Assembly (NCBI GenBank): GCA_964019415.1 | Contig: OZ025868.1 | Span: forward strand, 2,701,961 to 2,765,960 | Direction: 5' to 3' | Origin: Ianthella basta | Lineage: Eukaryota; Porifera; Demospongiae; Verongiida; Ianthellidae | Length of the DNA stretch: 64,000 nt | Part shown: in pieces, positions 47,001-55,779 of the stretch | How the letters are laid out: every line of letters begins with the position of its first letter | Position numbering within the stretch: the first letter of the stretch is position 1 | The notes under the pieces: model-generated | What the model was told of the DNA's origin: nothing | Database searches by the model: none | Seen by the model: the letters and a program-made list of their open reading frames with translations, nothing else | Translations under genes and position numbers: made by a program

Positions 47001-47951
47001 TCTCGTGCAGTACAAGTCTTTCTTGGATTACGCACACAAAGAATCCTCAATTCCAGCTGTCAAGACCGAAGCACAGGTTTGCAAACCTGCAAGATTGTCT
47101 CTGTTCATGCATGTCCATTTTCCCAACACCATGCATGTTATGTGCCAGCCTATACCTTAGGCTAATGTGCGGGACTACCAGAACCTGGAAGACTCTGAGT
47201 GTGTTCAGGCCGTGAGCACGTTTGAGATGTCACAGCAAGTGAGTTTGGTTGTGTATGAACTGCGTATGTATAGCATGCACTCAATGCCAAGGGAAGGTAG
47301 GATGGAGCAGCTTGTTGTTGCATTTCACAGCATGTTTCAGGGTAGCATGCCCTCTGCTATGAATCATGTGAATACAGGATCGTTGGAACAGTGGATTCTC
47401 ACATGCTTATGTATATCATAGATTGACAGCATCCCAAGCATACTGGGGAGTGTACATGTGCTGCTCCAAATGCTGTATTCACGTAACTGATTGCAGAGTG
47501 ATAATGGTATACAGTAATGCAGGACAGGAACCCTCAAGACAACTGTATTGTACATGCATTGTCTTACCCTTAGAGTGGTACGCCTGCCTTGTCATATGGT
47601 ACAGAGAAGACAGATGCTGACTCAATGGGGGGACTGGTTATCAGCAACTATGATAAGGTACAGTAAAATTATGCTCTTGCAAAACAGTAGCATTTGTTGA
47701 ATGTTTTCACACCTTTGGCCTGAGAGTTGATTGATCTGTCTAGTGCTGTTTCTTGTGAAGGCTGGTGAATTATTACTCACACTGAGCCAAACACCACACC
47801 AGTGGAGGAAGACATTGCAGCAGATGAAGAATGCACCGTGCCACAAGAGGAAGATGCTGTACAGCATGAAATGGCACCACTCATATGTGGGCCCATTCAA
47901 GAGTACCGTGATAACTACCTCGACAACTGGGGGTATCAAAGGTTTTCCTAA
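37762..47951 (+). CDS. P1: Ig-FN3 single-pass receptor with ITIM-like tail (multi-exon model)
   Basis: The exons join in phase: 37762-38091 (Ig), 40363-40692 (FN3), 41618-41680 (linker), 41791-41874 (TM), 41961-42196, 42285-42419 (ITIM-like), 43061-43099, 43176-43235, 43304-43375, 43608-43697, 44434-44730, 46898-46933, 47011-47076, 47161-47238, 47574-47657, 47787-47951 (stop TAA). Extracellular exons and linker are phase 1-1; exons after 41961 are phase 0. The cytoplasmic part would be about 450 residues. No signal-peptide exon was found upstream of the Ig exon, so the 5' end is missing. Two transposon insertions lie in introns. The likely role is a cell-surface receptor signalling through phosphotyrosine; ligand unknown. 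Exons 43061-44730 and 46898-47951 are paralogous and could instead be alternative C-termini. Confidence 0.65.
38100..38760. other. P1 intron, no recognisable element
   Basis: I found no exon or repeat with clear ends. Confidence 0.4.
38764..38890. mobile_element. Small inverted-repeat element with hammerhead-like core
   Basis: The arms TTCAATGTAGGTGAATAGTT and, inverted, AACTATTCACCTACATTGAA enclose about 80 bp. At 38795-38825 the centre reads CTGACGAAGGCC, TTCA, GGCCGAAACGTCCTG, the pattern CUGANGA - stem II - GAAA of hammerhead ribozymes. Confidence 0.65.
39452..40275 (+). pseudogene. 5'-truncated LINE reverse transcriptase in a P1 intron
   Basis: The frame to 40072 encodes the thumb and C-terminal region of a non-LTR reverse transcriptase: SWKDHISRVRQKCFGALSKL, LFQAFVLPHVDYCAVIW, RMRLILSQPPRTP-like and LHWMPLERRR. 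It lacks the palm motifs, and a frame change near 40050 separates the last residues (FKNALKSYLMN in another frame). The 3' end has a TTAATAAAAATAACCTAACC tail with short CTAAC repeats. It is a typical dead-on-arrival insertion, in the same orientation as the host gene. Confidence 0.8.
40363..40692 (+). CDS. P1 FN3-like exon
   Basis: 330 bp, phase 1-1 (acceptor ATAATAG, donor GTAACT). It contains TVTWDHTDQGPCFTNLTFSY, NITWYPVVGGVVQWGERQ, GATEYTITNLMNGTDYQVKL and VYSEVATVNITDEP. The tryptophan early in the domain, the late NGTDYQV block and the closing VATVNIT strand fit a fibronectin type III fold. Several N-glycosylation sites are present. Confidence 0.8.
40813..41491. mobile_element. 0.68-kb inverted-repeat element with TA flanks
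   Basis: The ends are TACCGTATGGCTGGAAATTT and, inverted, GGCCATACGGTA, each flanked by TA. Both ends carry repeated TTTGGCGG / CCGCCAA motifs shared with the R2 repeats. A 128-codon minus-strand frame (40883-41269) lies inside but has no domain I recognise. It sits in the P1 intron between FN3 and linker exons. Confidence 0.75.
41618..41874 (+). CDS. P1 linker exon and transmembrane exon
   Basis: Exon 41618-41680 encodes NPPKNEVPSRGSVLDPVAIA. Exon 41791-41874 encodes VAIPIGIIACFVVSIAILVT then VFSCTKQR, one hydrophobic helix and a basic stop. Both are phase 1-1 with good splice sites (TCCTGCAG / GTAAGG; TTTGCAG / GTAGGC). The topology is therefore Ig-FN3 outside and tail inside. Confidence 0.8.
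41961..42196 (+). CDS. P1 juxtamembrane tail exon
   Basis: 78 codons enter at phase 1 and leave at phase 0: SYPVTEHSGTTVPAASASIG, a basic patch KQRHRRKK, then an acidic Ser/Asp/Thr stretch with MDAYESSTE. No folded domain is evident; it is likely a disordered cytoplasmic segment. Confidence 0.7.
42285..42419 (+). CDS. P1 tail exon with two ITIM-like motifs
   Basis: 45 codons, phase 0-0 (acceptor AAACAG, donor GTACAA). SHYAEL (42285-42302) and VPYAVV (42360-42377) both fit (S/I/V/L)xYxx(I/V/L). The two tyrosines are 25 residues apart, a spacing usual for tandem ITIMs that bind SHP-type phosphatases. The segment between them (KRYNHPEQEMFN) holds a third tyrosine. Confidence 0.75.
43061..44730 (+). 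CDS. P1 tail cassette A (five small exons)
   Basis: Exons 43061-43099 (ETPVPSEVTRMGQ), 43176-43235 (CNSDFDDPPIPGVLISAITQ), 43304-43375 (ATQIKCWGLEESELVV...), 43608-43697 (SVGLPLLSCGLVAEETSADS...INYK) and 44434-44730 (VNAYFKPKK, then acidic, Pro-rich, ending DHLKAWGWFCRLLLFCVQ). All are phase 0. Each has a counterpart in cassette B in the same order. No catalytic domain is seen; these look like docking segments. Confidence 0.65.
43445..43600. other. P1 intron without special features
   Basis: A short GT run near 43457-43474; nothing else noted. Confidence 0.4.
43796..43955. mobile_element. Palindromic element H1, copy 2, with hammerhead-like cores
   Basis: The same arms as 18198-18392 (GAGCACTT, GAAATT, CTCAGGA; inverted on the right). 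On the minus strand at about 43845-43878: CTGATGAAGGCC, TACAT, GGCCGAAATGTCC, a complete hammerhead-type core. The plus strand has a shortened one (CTGATAAACTGGCGAAACATCC split by a minimal stem). Confidence 0.75.
44740..46180. other. P1 intron, nothing recognised
   Basis: Only short dispersed motifs: CAAAATGGCGGTCTGGCT near 45416, also at 44125 and inverted at about 26467. Confidence 0.4.
46190..46600. repeat. Paralogous block shared with 49890-50390
   Basis: Segments such as TTCTCTGATGGACTA, ATAGTGCC-like ends and GTTCCCAGACTG occur in the same order in both blocks. The right copy precedes the P2 start exon; the left copy precedes P1 cassette B. The element at 50121-50283 is absent here. 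Confidence 0.6.
46898..47951 (+). CDS. P1 tail cassette B (five small exons, ends the gene)
   Basis: Exons 46898-46933 (GEHVEADTRMIT), 47011-47076 (YKSFLDYAHKESSIPAVKTE AQ), 47161-47238 (ANVRDYQNLEDSECVQAVST...), 47574-47657 (SGTPALSYGTEKTDADSMGG...), 47787-47951 (PNTTPVEEDIAADEE ... IQEYRDNYLDNWGYQRFS, stop). All are phase 0. DYQNL (47173-47187) has the YxN pattern bound by Grb2-type SH2 domains. The last acceptor (CACTGAG) is weak; an upstream AG (GTGAAG at about 47760) would read a different frame to 47979. Confidence 0.6.
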
Positions 47952-49880
47952 ATCAAATGGTGAGAGCCCCAGTGCATGAGGCAAAGCAGGAGAGAGTGGC
48001 TGAGTGTTTTTGGGACTGATTTGGAGTACGTGTGTATGTATGAACATGCAGGTAGGACATGCTTAGGTTATATATAATTCTTTGGGGGAGTTACAATGCA
48101 TGCTCAGTACTTGTATGGCATTGTATGTATGTATGTTGTGCGCAAACTTCTATTTCTGCGCAACCACATGTATACTACACAGTGTATATGGCAATGTATT
48201 CGTGTGCCCCTTCTTATCTGCCAAATCTTAAGTCTAAACTAAACAGTGGTTATTGGGGTAAGCGAAGCCCCTCTCTTGTGGGTTGTGTGAAGCTGAAAGT
48301 GCTATAGGTTATAGTTCGTCTGTCTATATACATTGCACAATTGGAAGGCAACATCCCAAGCCTGCCTGGTGTTGTGCACATGAGCATATGGCAAAGATGA
48401 CGATGACTAATGGCTGCCACTTGTGAATCTTTGCATGGTTAAATTACCACGAATAGCTTCCACGGAATGATTCCATCAATGAAAAGAAGGCAATTTACCT
48501 AACTAATTCCCAACACTTGCATGGAAAGCCTATAACTATGGTATATATAGTACTAGCCTCGCAGCCTCTGAGTTGCAGCCTTCACCTTAGGAATAATGAA
48601 TTGCATACCTAAGTTTACTCAACCATCATAGCCACACATGTCTGCTTCCTGTACATTCATGCATACGTTTTCTCACTCCTTGACACATGCGCACACCCAC
48701 TCATGCTTGCCCCACAGTGCTTTGCATCGTTTAGTTGTATAGATACAACTGAGTATGTTTAGCCTTTAACAGTACCATGCAGTATGTTACTGTACTTGGA
48801 ATTTGAAGGCTCGTGCAGTGAAAGTGAGCATTCACTTGCTACCATATTTGTGGTTGTATATATAGCAATAGTGCTCATTCAAACATATATAACCTTTGTA
48901 TTATGACGTGCAAGTCTTAGACCAGACATTTAATTGCCCATTGCAGCTATATGTAAGTGAGCTGCATGGAGTGGTTGTATGCCGTGATTCTGTGTGCTGG
49001 CTGTAAATATGACTGCTGATTCTTGTTCTAATTATGCACAGGGCTGTCTGTTGGAGAAGATAAGAGTAAAGTTGTAGTTAACCTTTAACCTGTCAAGTAA
49101 ACTTTATGTTCTTTATTGTAAAGGCCTTGTAAAGGCCCATGTACACGTATTTCCCCCGTGCACAGACATGCATCCACGACTGGGTATAGGCACTAATCAC
49201 TGGACAGTATTAAACATGCATAGCTAATACACGTACATGACATTGTACAGTGTTTGAAATTTAGCTATGCATTGAGAGCAGGCAGATGTGTGTTTGCAAG
49301 TACATATCTGTGTGAGAGTGGTTAATTACCGCGAGAGCTTGGTAAACTTATATTTTAATAATTATAATTTTACCTAGCTACAGGTATAGCACCAGTCCTG
49401 ATTATCTTTGTATCTATAGTGTGGCTTCCTAGATCATCCCATCTAAGTGCTAGGGGTGATGAAGTGGTACCTTCCTTGCCTTGCTAAGTGCCAGCATTCA
49501 GATGGGATGGTCTAGCAAGCCTACTAGCTATGTGTGTATATATGGCATGTAGGCACAGAGTGTTTGCTTCAGGGCTTTCCCTACAGACAAAGATGGCTTC
49601 TAACACTATTCAGAATACTCCATTCTCTATAGTCACTTCTCTTCCTTGTCCTAATAATTGATTTGCTCAAGTTGACTGTGGTATGAAAGATGATTAATAT
49701 TAATTGCCGAATTCAGTAGCGGGATAGAGCCATGTGCATGAGTCAATTGCAGCAGAGTCCAATAGAGCTAGGGACTACAGTAGCTATTATGAGGACAGTG
49801 GCAATTCCAAGCATGCATATGATTATGCATAATTTATACAAATGTACAGGACATTGTTTATTGACTTTAGTACTATAGTT
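47952..49880. other. P1 3' flank and intergenic sequence
   Basis: No gene seen. The foldback at about 49429-49525 (CATCCCATCT ... AGATGGGATG) is the second member of the 25390 family. Confidence 0.5.
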
Positions 49881-50120
49881 AGATGGCACAGCGCATATTG
49901 CTCACCCTGTGCTTGCTTACAACTAGCTAGCTATAAGCTTAATTAGGCCTGCATGCACATATTGACAGGGGCCGGTCAAACAGATTTCAGAAAGCAGCTG
50001 TCATTGTCCATATCAACTCTTGCGTAGCTACATCTTTACACTTTTGTAAGTTTCTCAATCCCCTCTTTGCCTTCTCTGATGGACTAGCTAGTTGGTGCTA
50101 GCTATAGTGCCTTTGCATGG

Positions 50121-50283
50121 TACAGTGGAAATAAAATCGACGTCCGGGCCATGAGAAGTGCATGTCCTTATTTTTGAGGTGGTCTTAATTCTGAGTATAC
50201 AAGGATTTGGGACTAAACCAAAGCGGTCTTATTTCTAAGGTGGTCGTTTTATAGAGGTGGTCGTTTAGCGTGGTTCCACTGTA
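50121..50283. mobile_element. TACAGTGG-type short inverted-repeat element, copy 2
   Basis: The ends TACAGTGGA and TGGTTCCACTGTA flank about 160 bp with TA on both sides. The paralogous block at 46.43 kb lacks it, which identifies the insertion. Confidence 0.75.
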
Positions 50284-50456
50284 ACTGGCTACAACTCATC
50301 CATGGATGCTCTTTTCTCGTTCCCAGACTGGGAGGTTGCCAGGGGCGGGGGCGGGACACATATACACACAGCTGCAGTTCGAAGTAGCCTCATTTTTATC
50401 GAAGGATTGTCTGGGTACGAGGCTACAGTTCGAAGGATTATTCGTACCCTGTGAAC

Positions 50457-50545
50457 ATGGCTACGCAAATGAGCAAGAAGCCTTACGCCATTGCCAGAGT
50501 TATCTTTTCTTTTGGTTTACCGATCATTCTGCTTGCCAATGGGCA
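50457..50545 (+). CDS. P2 candidate first exon with signal peptide
   Basis: ATG opens MATQMSKKPYAIARVIFSFG then LPIILLANGQ: a basic start, a hydrophobic core and small residues, as in a secretion signal. It lies 250 bp before the P2 Ig exon. The donor is unclear: a phase-1 GT is needed, and only weak candidates occur just downstream (near 50556). The end given is approximate. Confidence 0.5.
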
Positions 50546-50789
50546 AGTTAACGATTCTTGTTGGTGTTGTTTGGAACTCGCTACAGCAGCTAGCTATACA
50601 TTTTACGTAGCTAGTTACCAGCTTAGCCATGCTAGATAGACGGCTATTGTTACTGCTGCGGGTTTGTGCTTGTATGAACACATGTAGTCATAGCATCATA
50701 ATTATTATAGCTATTATTGACTTAGATTGGCTTAATGTGTATCAAAACTAAAGGTATTAGCTAGATGGCACGATCTACGTATCCTTCAG

Positions 50790-51129
50790 GTGCTGCCCAG
50801 CGAGTGTTCCTCTCCGGATCCTCCACCAACCCCACTCCCTGTTTTGGTGACACTGTTGACCTCATCTGCTACTACCCTGATGTGATGGAGAGGGTGAATG
50901 GACAACTGAGGTACAGTGCTACTACAGCCAGCTACAGAATGAATGGGGAACTTGTTTTCCCTGATGATGACGTCTTTGATCAGAGCATCATAAACCAGAT
51001 GGCCTCAAGACTCAGAGTGAGCATTGACCCAGCCACCTTCACTGGTGACCCTGTCTCCTTCACTTGCTTCTTATCTTTGACTGGTGGAGGAGATCGAGGA
51101 CAACACCAGCGTTACCACAGACCCACAAG
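50790..51129 (+). pseudogene. P2 Ig-like exon with a 4-bp frameshift
   Basis: The homologous frame starts AAQRVFLSGSSTNPTPCFGD and keeps both Ig cysteines (DLICYYPDV, SFTCFLSL). At about 51089-51095 the sequence GGAGGAGATCGAGGACAAC has four extra bases compared with GGAGGAGAGGACA in the paralogues. This shifts the frame so that the expected ending EDNTSVTTDPQG is out of frame at the intact donor (GTACAC at 51130). The exon is 340 bp, not a multiple of three. It could be a pseudo-exon, a polymorphism or an assembly error. Confidence 0.7.
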
Positions 51130-51134
51130 GTACA

Positions 51135-52755
51135 CTGCAACCTTTCGCCTGTAGCTACCAGCATTCATGGCTGTAGCCCAAGTAGCTGAATATACTGCTT
51201 ATAGTGTACGCACACATTGTGTAGCCACCTTTGCAGTAATATGGTGCATTTTATTTTTTGAGTGCCATGTATGTGTGATAGCGTCTACCATTACCGCGTG
51301 CATGCACAGTAGAGAGTCACCAATGCAGTGATATATATACATACTTTTTGTGCCTCTTTTGCTAACTATAGGGTTGTCATTTGGTGTGTTGTGCTGTAAT
51401 AGCATTACATAGTCATTAAATGTGAGAGTTTGGTTAGTGGTACCGGTGGTGGTGTTTGGTGCCTGTTAATTACAGCGATTTGAAGAAGTGTGCACGTGTG
51501 TGGGGGGAGGGTGCTAACTGGCATATAATTATTTTAAAAATATATAGTGCATGGCTGGTGGTTTTGTCATGGTTTGATCCTTTTGAGTTTGATGTATGTA
51601 GTTTTGAATAATAATGTTTATGGATGCATGGTTTATTGGCACATGGTTGTCAGGTGCAGATGTAGTATAATTATGTGTGTAGGCTTGAACTGCCTAGCTA
51701 TGTATACTGGTAGTCCCAGATCAATGCATATGCATGCATGAGTATAAAATGCATGGTTTGGCATCTCCTGTCAGGCTATTTTATTTCCTTTGTCCATGGG
51801 GAGCCCATACCAACAGCAGCAAGTTCTAACAGTAAACATGCATTATTGCTTAGTTAAGGTATAGGGGTGGTGGCTTTGGGTTATGGTTCCCTCCTTTCAC
51901 AGTGTTAGCATAAGTACTGTTGCTATCACTAAAATTTCAACTCTTCCACTGATATATACTGTCTTATCGACACCCAACATGCACATAGATTAACAATGTC
52001 ATCATTAAATTCTATTTCAAAGTGCTTGTGTACTGCCATGTATGGTACTTGCATGATGGTGTAGAGTGTTTTTCTGCAGTTTCAATTTAATTGTGAGTCT
52101 TTTATATTGGTACACTCACAGTGTATCACAAGGTATATATGACACCAGACATTAATATAACAATTGCAATACAAATAAATATCTAGTGTAGTATATATAG
52201 AGAGAATGGTAAAATTATATGCATGCATGTGCAGTAGCAACACGCGCATGCACAGCTGTGGTAACAGGAAGTGCCATCACTGTCTCTTCCTGTCAAGCAG
52301 CAATTTCAAAAGCGTACGTACATGCCCTTTGGCAATAATTCCGTGAAGTATATAGGGAACAAATATTTATACAAGTGTTGATGCTGAAGAGAAAAGATTT
52401 TGGATCATGATCAGCCAACGAGTGCAGAGTTGGCATTGTGTGGTGACAGTTGCTAGTTGCATGGTCATCTTCAGCTGGCCAGGGCAGGTACTTGCAGGTA
52501 AACTGAACGATAATGCCCCCCCTAAACCATCACTATATTAGTACAATCATGTCTACCTATATAACATGTCATTGTCCCACATATTGTAGAGTGCAACTAA
52601 TAAACAGAGTAACAATGGCCCATTACTGTCTTAATATGTACTAGCACACTCGAACAACAGTAGATTATGCATACCTTCACCCTGTGTCAGTTTGCCTATG
52701 TATCAACTATATAGCTACCATGCAAGATAGACATTGGGCAGCATTAGCCATGAAC
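51135..52755. other. P2 intron, nothing recognised
   Basis: AT-rich sequence with no clear element. Confidence 0.4.
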
Positions 52756-52760
52756 CACCA

Positions 52761-52966
52761 GTACAGTGGTTTCACGATTTCTAGTCCAGATTGACATTTG
52801 CGCATTGCACTTGATCACGTGAGTAAAGTATTGGAAGGATAGGCTCGCATGAGATAAGCATGTGCTTTAATTTACACGTGAGCCTAGCATTCCAATACTT
52901 TACCCACGTAATGGAGTGCAATGCGCAATGTCAATCTAGATTAGATATCATGAAACCACTGTGTAC
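52761..52966. mobile_element. 206-bp inverted-repeat element in a P2 intron
   Basis: GTACAGTGGTTTCACGAT and, inverted, ATCATGAAACCACTGTGTAC close arms of about 70 bp that also share GACATTG(C)GCATTGCACT and TACTTTAC. It is non-coding. Confidence 0.75.
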
Positions 52967-52969
52967 ATG

Positions 52970-54290
52970 ATAAAGTGATATGACTGTGGTCAACGTGATT
53001 AGATAATGAGTTATTGAATTATACTAATTGGCATGTGTTTACCAATGTGGTCTATAAACCCAATGTACTTCCAACCACTGTGCACTTGCGGTCAGTAGGT
53101 CTTTTGTTCGAGAAAAATGGGGAATGAGAGGATGTATGGTGTCTTGTGTATGTATATCTTACGTATATGCTCGCGTGCGTATAACTATCTTTATGCCAGC
53201 AAGTGGGGAACTTCTTAAGCACTGAACATGGCAAGGTAAGATCATTCAACTTAATCGGGATGTTTTGGCTGCGTAGGCCTTCATCAGCTGAAACTGAAGT
53301 TGCGATCGATTACATATTGTTATGCCACTTTCTGTGTCTACAACAATAGGTGTGACTTGTAATTGTACTCTGCTTTAAATCCAGAGTAATGTGAGTCATT
53401 GTTATAGTCATACAATGGGCACAATTGGCTATCACAGATGGTACATCTTCCTTGAACCCAGACAATAGTGTTGCCTACTGGTACAATGCATTAAGGTGGC
53501 TTTCAGTATAATTGACAATTGACTTACTTTCTCCTCAATTATCATGTTTACACTGTTCCTGGCCAGCAATGCAGTACACTTCTTAGGGCTGTGCTGAAAA
53601 TGTGCTGGCCAACATTATACAAGCTGCAGTACGTTATACTGCACATCTATTTCTGTGTTTTAATGATGGTGTCCAGTGGAGTTCTATAGCTTGCTCCTTA
53701 TCAGCTCCTGCAGTCCACCGTGAAGGCTGCCATCTTACTCTATCTTTGGGAGAGCTCCCTGTAGATTGAGAGTATGCAGGAGAAGGTAAAATCGGTTTGC
53801 AAAGATATTCTGTGCATGCACGCTCTTCTCGAGAGCGCAGTTCTAGTGCAGCTCCATTTATATTTGCCCGACAACCTGAGCTGAAGAGAGCCAGAATGGT
53901 TGTGTTCTGTGTCAGGCCAGCACAGTTTGTCACAGGTCAATTTGCTACTTTACACTTTTTATTGCGTTGACATGGTTATGATTGCCAGACTGAGTAAAAA
54001 CAATAATTTGTATAATGGGACTCACAACAGCTAGCCGCCGATTTCCTCTACACTGGTTTCACAATGTTTTGCCCCGTTCGCATGGTGCACAGCACGTGCA
54101 CATGAGGCTAGCAGCTGAGACTGATTGGTGCTTAAGTCAGAGGTACATGATCAATGTGATGATGTTGCAAATCACATGACTTCTTACACTGCTGTGGTGA
54201 TGAACCACCATGTACACACTGTACATACACGTGTCTGTGTGCCTAGAGCAAATCTACTACAGTAAACTTCCTATCATATTTCACACTACA
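52970..54290. other. P2 intron with a hammerhead-like fragment
   Basis: At about 53255-53287, minus strand, CTGATGAAGGCC, TACGC, AGCCAAAACATCCC resembles the H1 core. No other feature was seen. Confidence 0.45.
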
Positions 54291-54295
54291 TGCAG

Positions 54296-54580
54296 GTTAC
54301 CCAGCCATAAGTGTACAGGCTCCCCACTGTTTTGGAAGACCTTTCAAACTCACCTGTCACTATCAGTATGAGACCACTAGGCCACCGGTGTGGTTGATGG
54401 ATGGCAAGCAAGTGGAGCATGATGGAAGTCAATTTGACATCAGTGACATAGATGGCTCACTTACTCTCCTGGATGTCAGTCAAATTGGATCTAACTTAAT
54501 AAAGAGCGTTTTTCAGTGTTGTGTGGAACTGACAAGTGGTCCACAAGTTTGTGGAGAACGCTACATGCTTGAATCACTTG
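54296..54580 (+). CDS. P2 second Ig-like exon
   Basis: 285 bp, phase 1-1 (acceptor CATGCAG, donor GTAAGA). It reads YPAISVQAPHCFGRPFKLTC, HYQYETTRPPVWLMDGKQ, SLTLLDVSQIGSN, then SVFQCCVELTSGPQ. The order of cysteine (KLTC), tryptophan (VWLM), a LxL strand and a second cysteine (FQCC) is the classic Ig arrangement. Confidence 0.75.
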
Positions 54581-54652
54581 GTAAGATGCATGTTACTGAT
54601 TTAATTATATCCATCCCATTTAATCCCCTGCTGTTTTGTGCTTTTTCCCTAG

Positions 54653-54913
54653 AAGAGCAACCTGACCCCCCATCGGTTACTTTAGTATCAATGACTACCA
54701 TTGTCCTGACTTGGAATATTTCCAAGAGCTGCTCTGGTTCTAAGGTGAACATATTTTGGCAGTCCAACAGAGGTGGTGGGCAGGCTATGAATGTGTCAGG
54801 GAACAGATTCACCATCACTGGCCTTACCTCTGGTGTGACCTATAACATCACTTTGGTTATCATTGGAGATGGAATTCAAAATGACTCAATATCCATCACT
54901 GCTACCACTAGAA
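54653..54913 (+). CDS. P2 FN3-like exon
   Basis: 261 bp, phase 1-1 (acceptor CCCTAG, donor GTAAGT). It reads EQPDPPSVTLVSMTTIVLTW, then VNIFWQSNRGGGQAMNVSGN and FTITGLTSGVTYNITLVIIG. The PPSV start, the VLTW tryptophan and LTSGVTYNI are typical of FN3. It is closely paralogous to 61785-62039. Confidence 0.8.
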
Positions 54914-55015
54914 GTAAGTGCTTACCTTGCATGTACTCACACTCAGTATGTAATCTGTTTTATAGCTTCTAATCTAAAATTCATTTTATTTCATGTTCTG
55001 TATGACATTGTGTAG

Positions 55016-55164
55016 GGGTAGAGGAGTTAACTCCAGCAGAGATGGCTGGGATTGGAGTTGGAGCTGAATTTGGAGTTCTGCTCTTGCTTATTTTTGTTGT
55101 CCATGCAACAGTGATAGTAATTATAACCATAACTATTAAGAAAGCATCTCAAGCACAGAAATAG
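55016..55164 (+). CDS. P2 transmembrane exon ending in a short tail
   Basis: It enters at phase 1 (acceptor TGTAG) and reads VEELTPAEMAGIGVGAEFGV then LLLLIFVVHATVIVIITITI KKASQAQK, followed by TAG. A TGA follows at once in the same frame. In the paralogous P4 exon (62137-62291) the frame stays open to a GTATGT donor; the matching position here reads GCATGTGG. As written, P2 would end with an 8-residue basic tail. Confidence 0.7.
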
Positions 55165-55445
55165 TGATCAGTGCAGTTTACACGATGAAATAGTAATAGT
55201 AAGTCTGCACAGCATGTGGTGCCAAGAGGAAGTATGTACTAGTATGTGTGTTAACTTTAAAGATTGTATAAGTATATGTGTGTGTGGGTGGATGCATGTG
55301 TGAATGTGTGTGTATGGTGTGCATGTGTGTAAATGTGAATGGCATTCCTTTAATGATGAAAATTGAGGAAATGAGAAAATTGTTTGTGGTGCAGCAATGT
55401 GTTTTGTGGCACTCTTTACAAAATCTACCTGAGCAAACATCCCAG

Positions 55446-55776
55446 CTGAGACCTGGACAGGACTCAGTATCTGGCAGCAAGGTAATGATTGAAGTAAAGG
55501 CCTCCATAAATGGACATAACGCTTTACCTTTGTTACTCTATTGCGTACTATGCTGAGATCTATATAGTGGATACTCCATGGACTTACAAGCTTCAGTGTT
55601 ATCAAGTCTCATGTTTTTCATTGACTCCTGTGTATTGTATGTAGCAACGAAACGTGCAAGATCTCAATTACATTACAGTTGCTCATGCGCAACCAAGACC
55701 TATTCATGTTCCCAATGAAAACTTGGATGTGCAGTACACAGGTGTAACATTTGAAACTGAAGGATCTACAGTGTAG
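55446..55776 (+). CDS. P2 tail exons with two ITIM-like motifs, beyond the stop
   Basis: Exon 55446-55481 (LRPGQDSVSGSK; an earlier acceptor at 55394 is possible) and exon 55645-55776 are both phase 0. The second reads QRNVQDLNYITVAHAQPRPI HVPNENLDVQYTGVTFETEG STV and stops. LNYITV (55663-55680) and VQYTGV (55729-55746) fit the ITIM consensus with tyrosines 22 residues apart. The reading frames are intact although the TM exon stops before them. An unseen splice form, or recent loss, would explain that. Confidence 0.6.
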
Positions 55777-55779
55777 CAG

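Noticed and set aside
47731-47979. 82-codon frame across the last P1 exon
   Set aside because: The other frame from 47787 is homologous to cassette A and splices in phase; kept only as an alternative.
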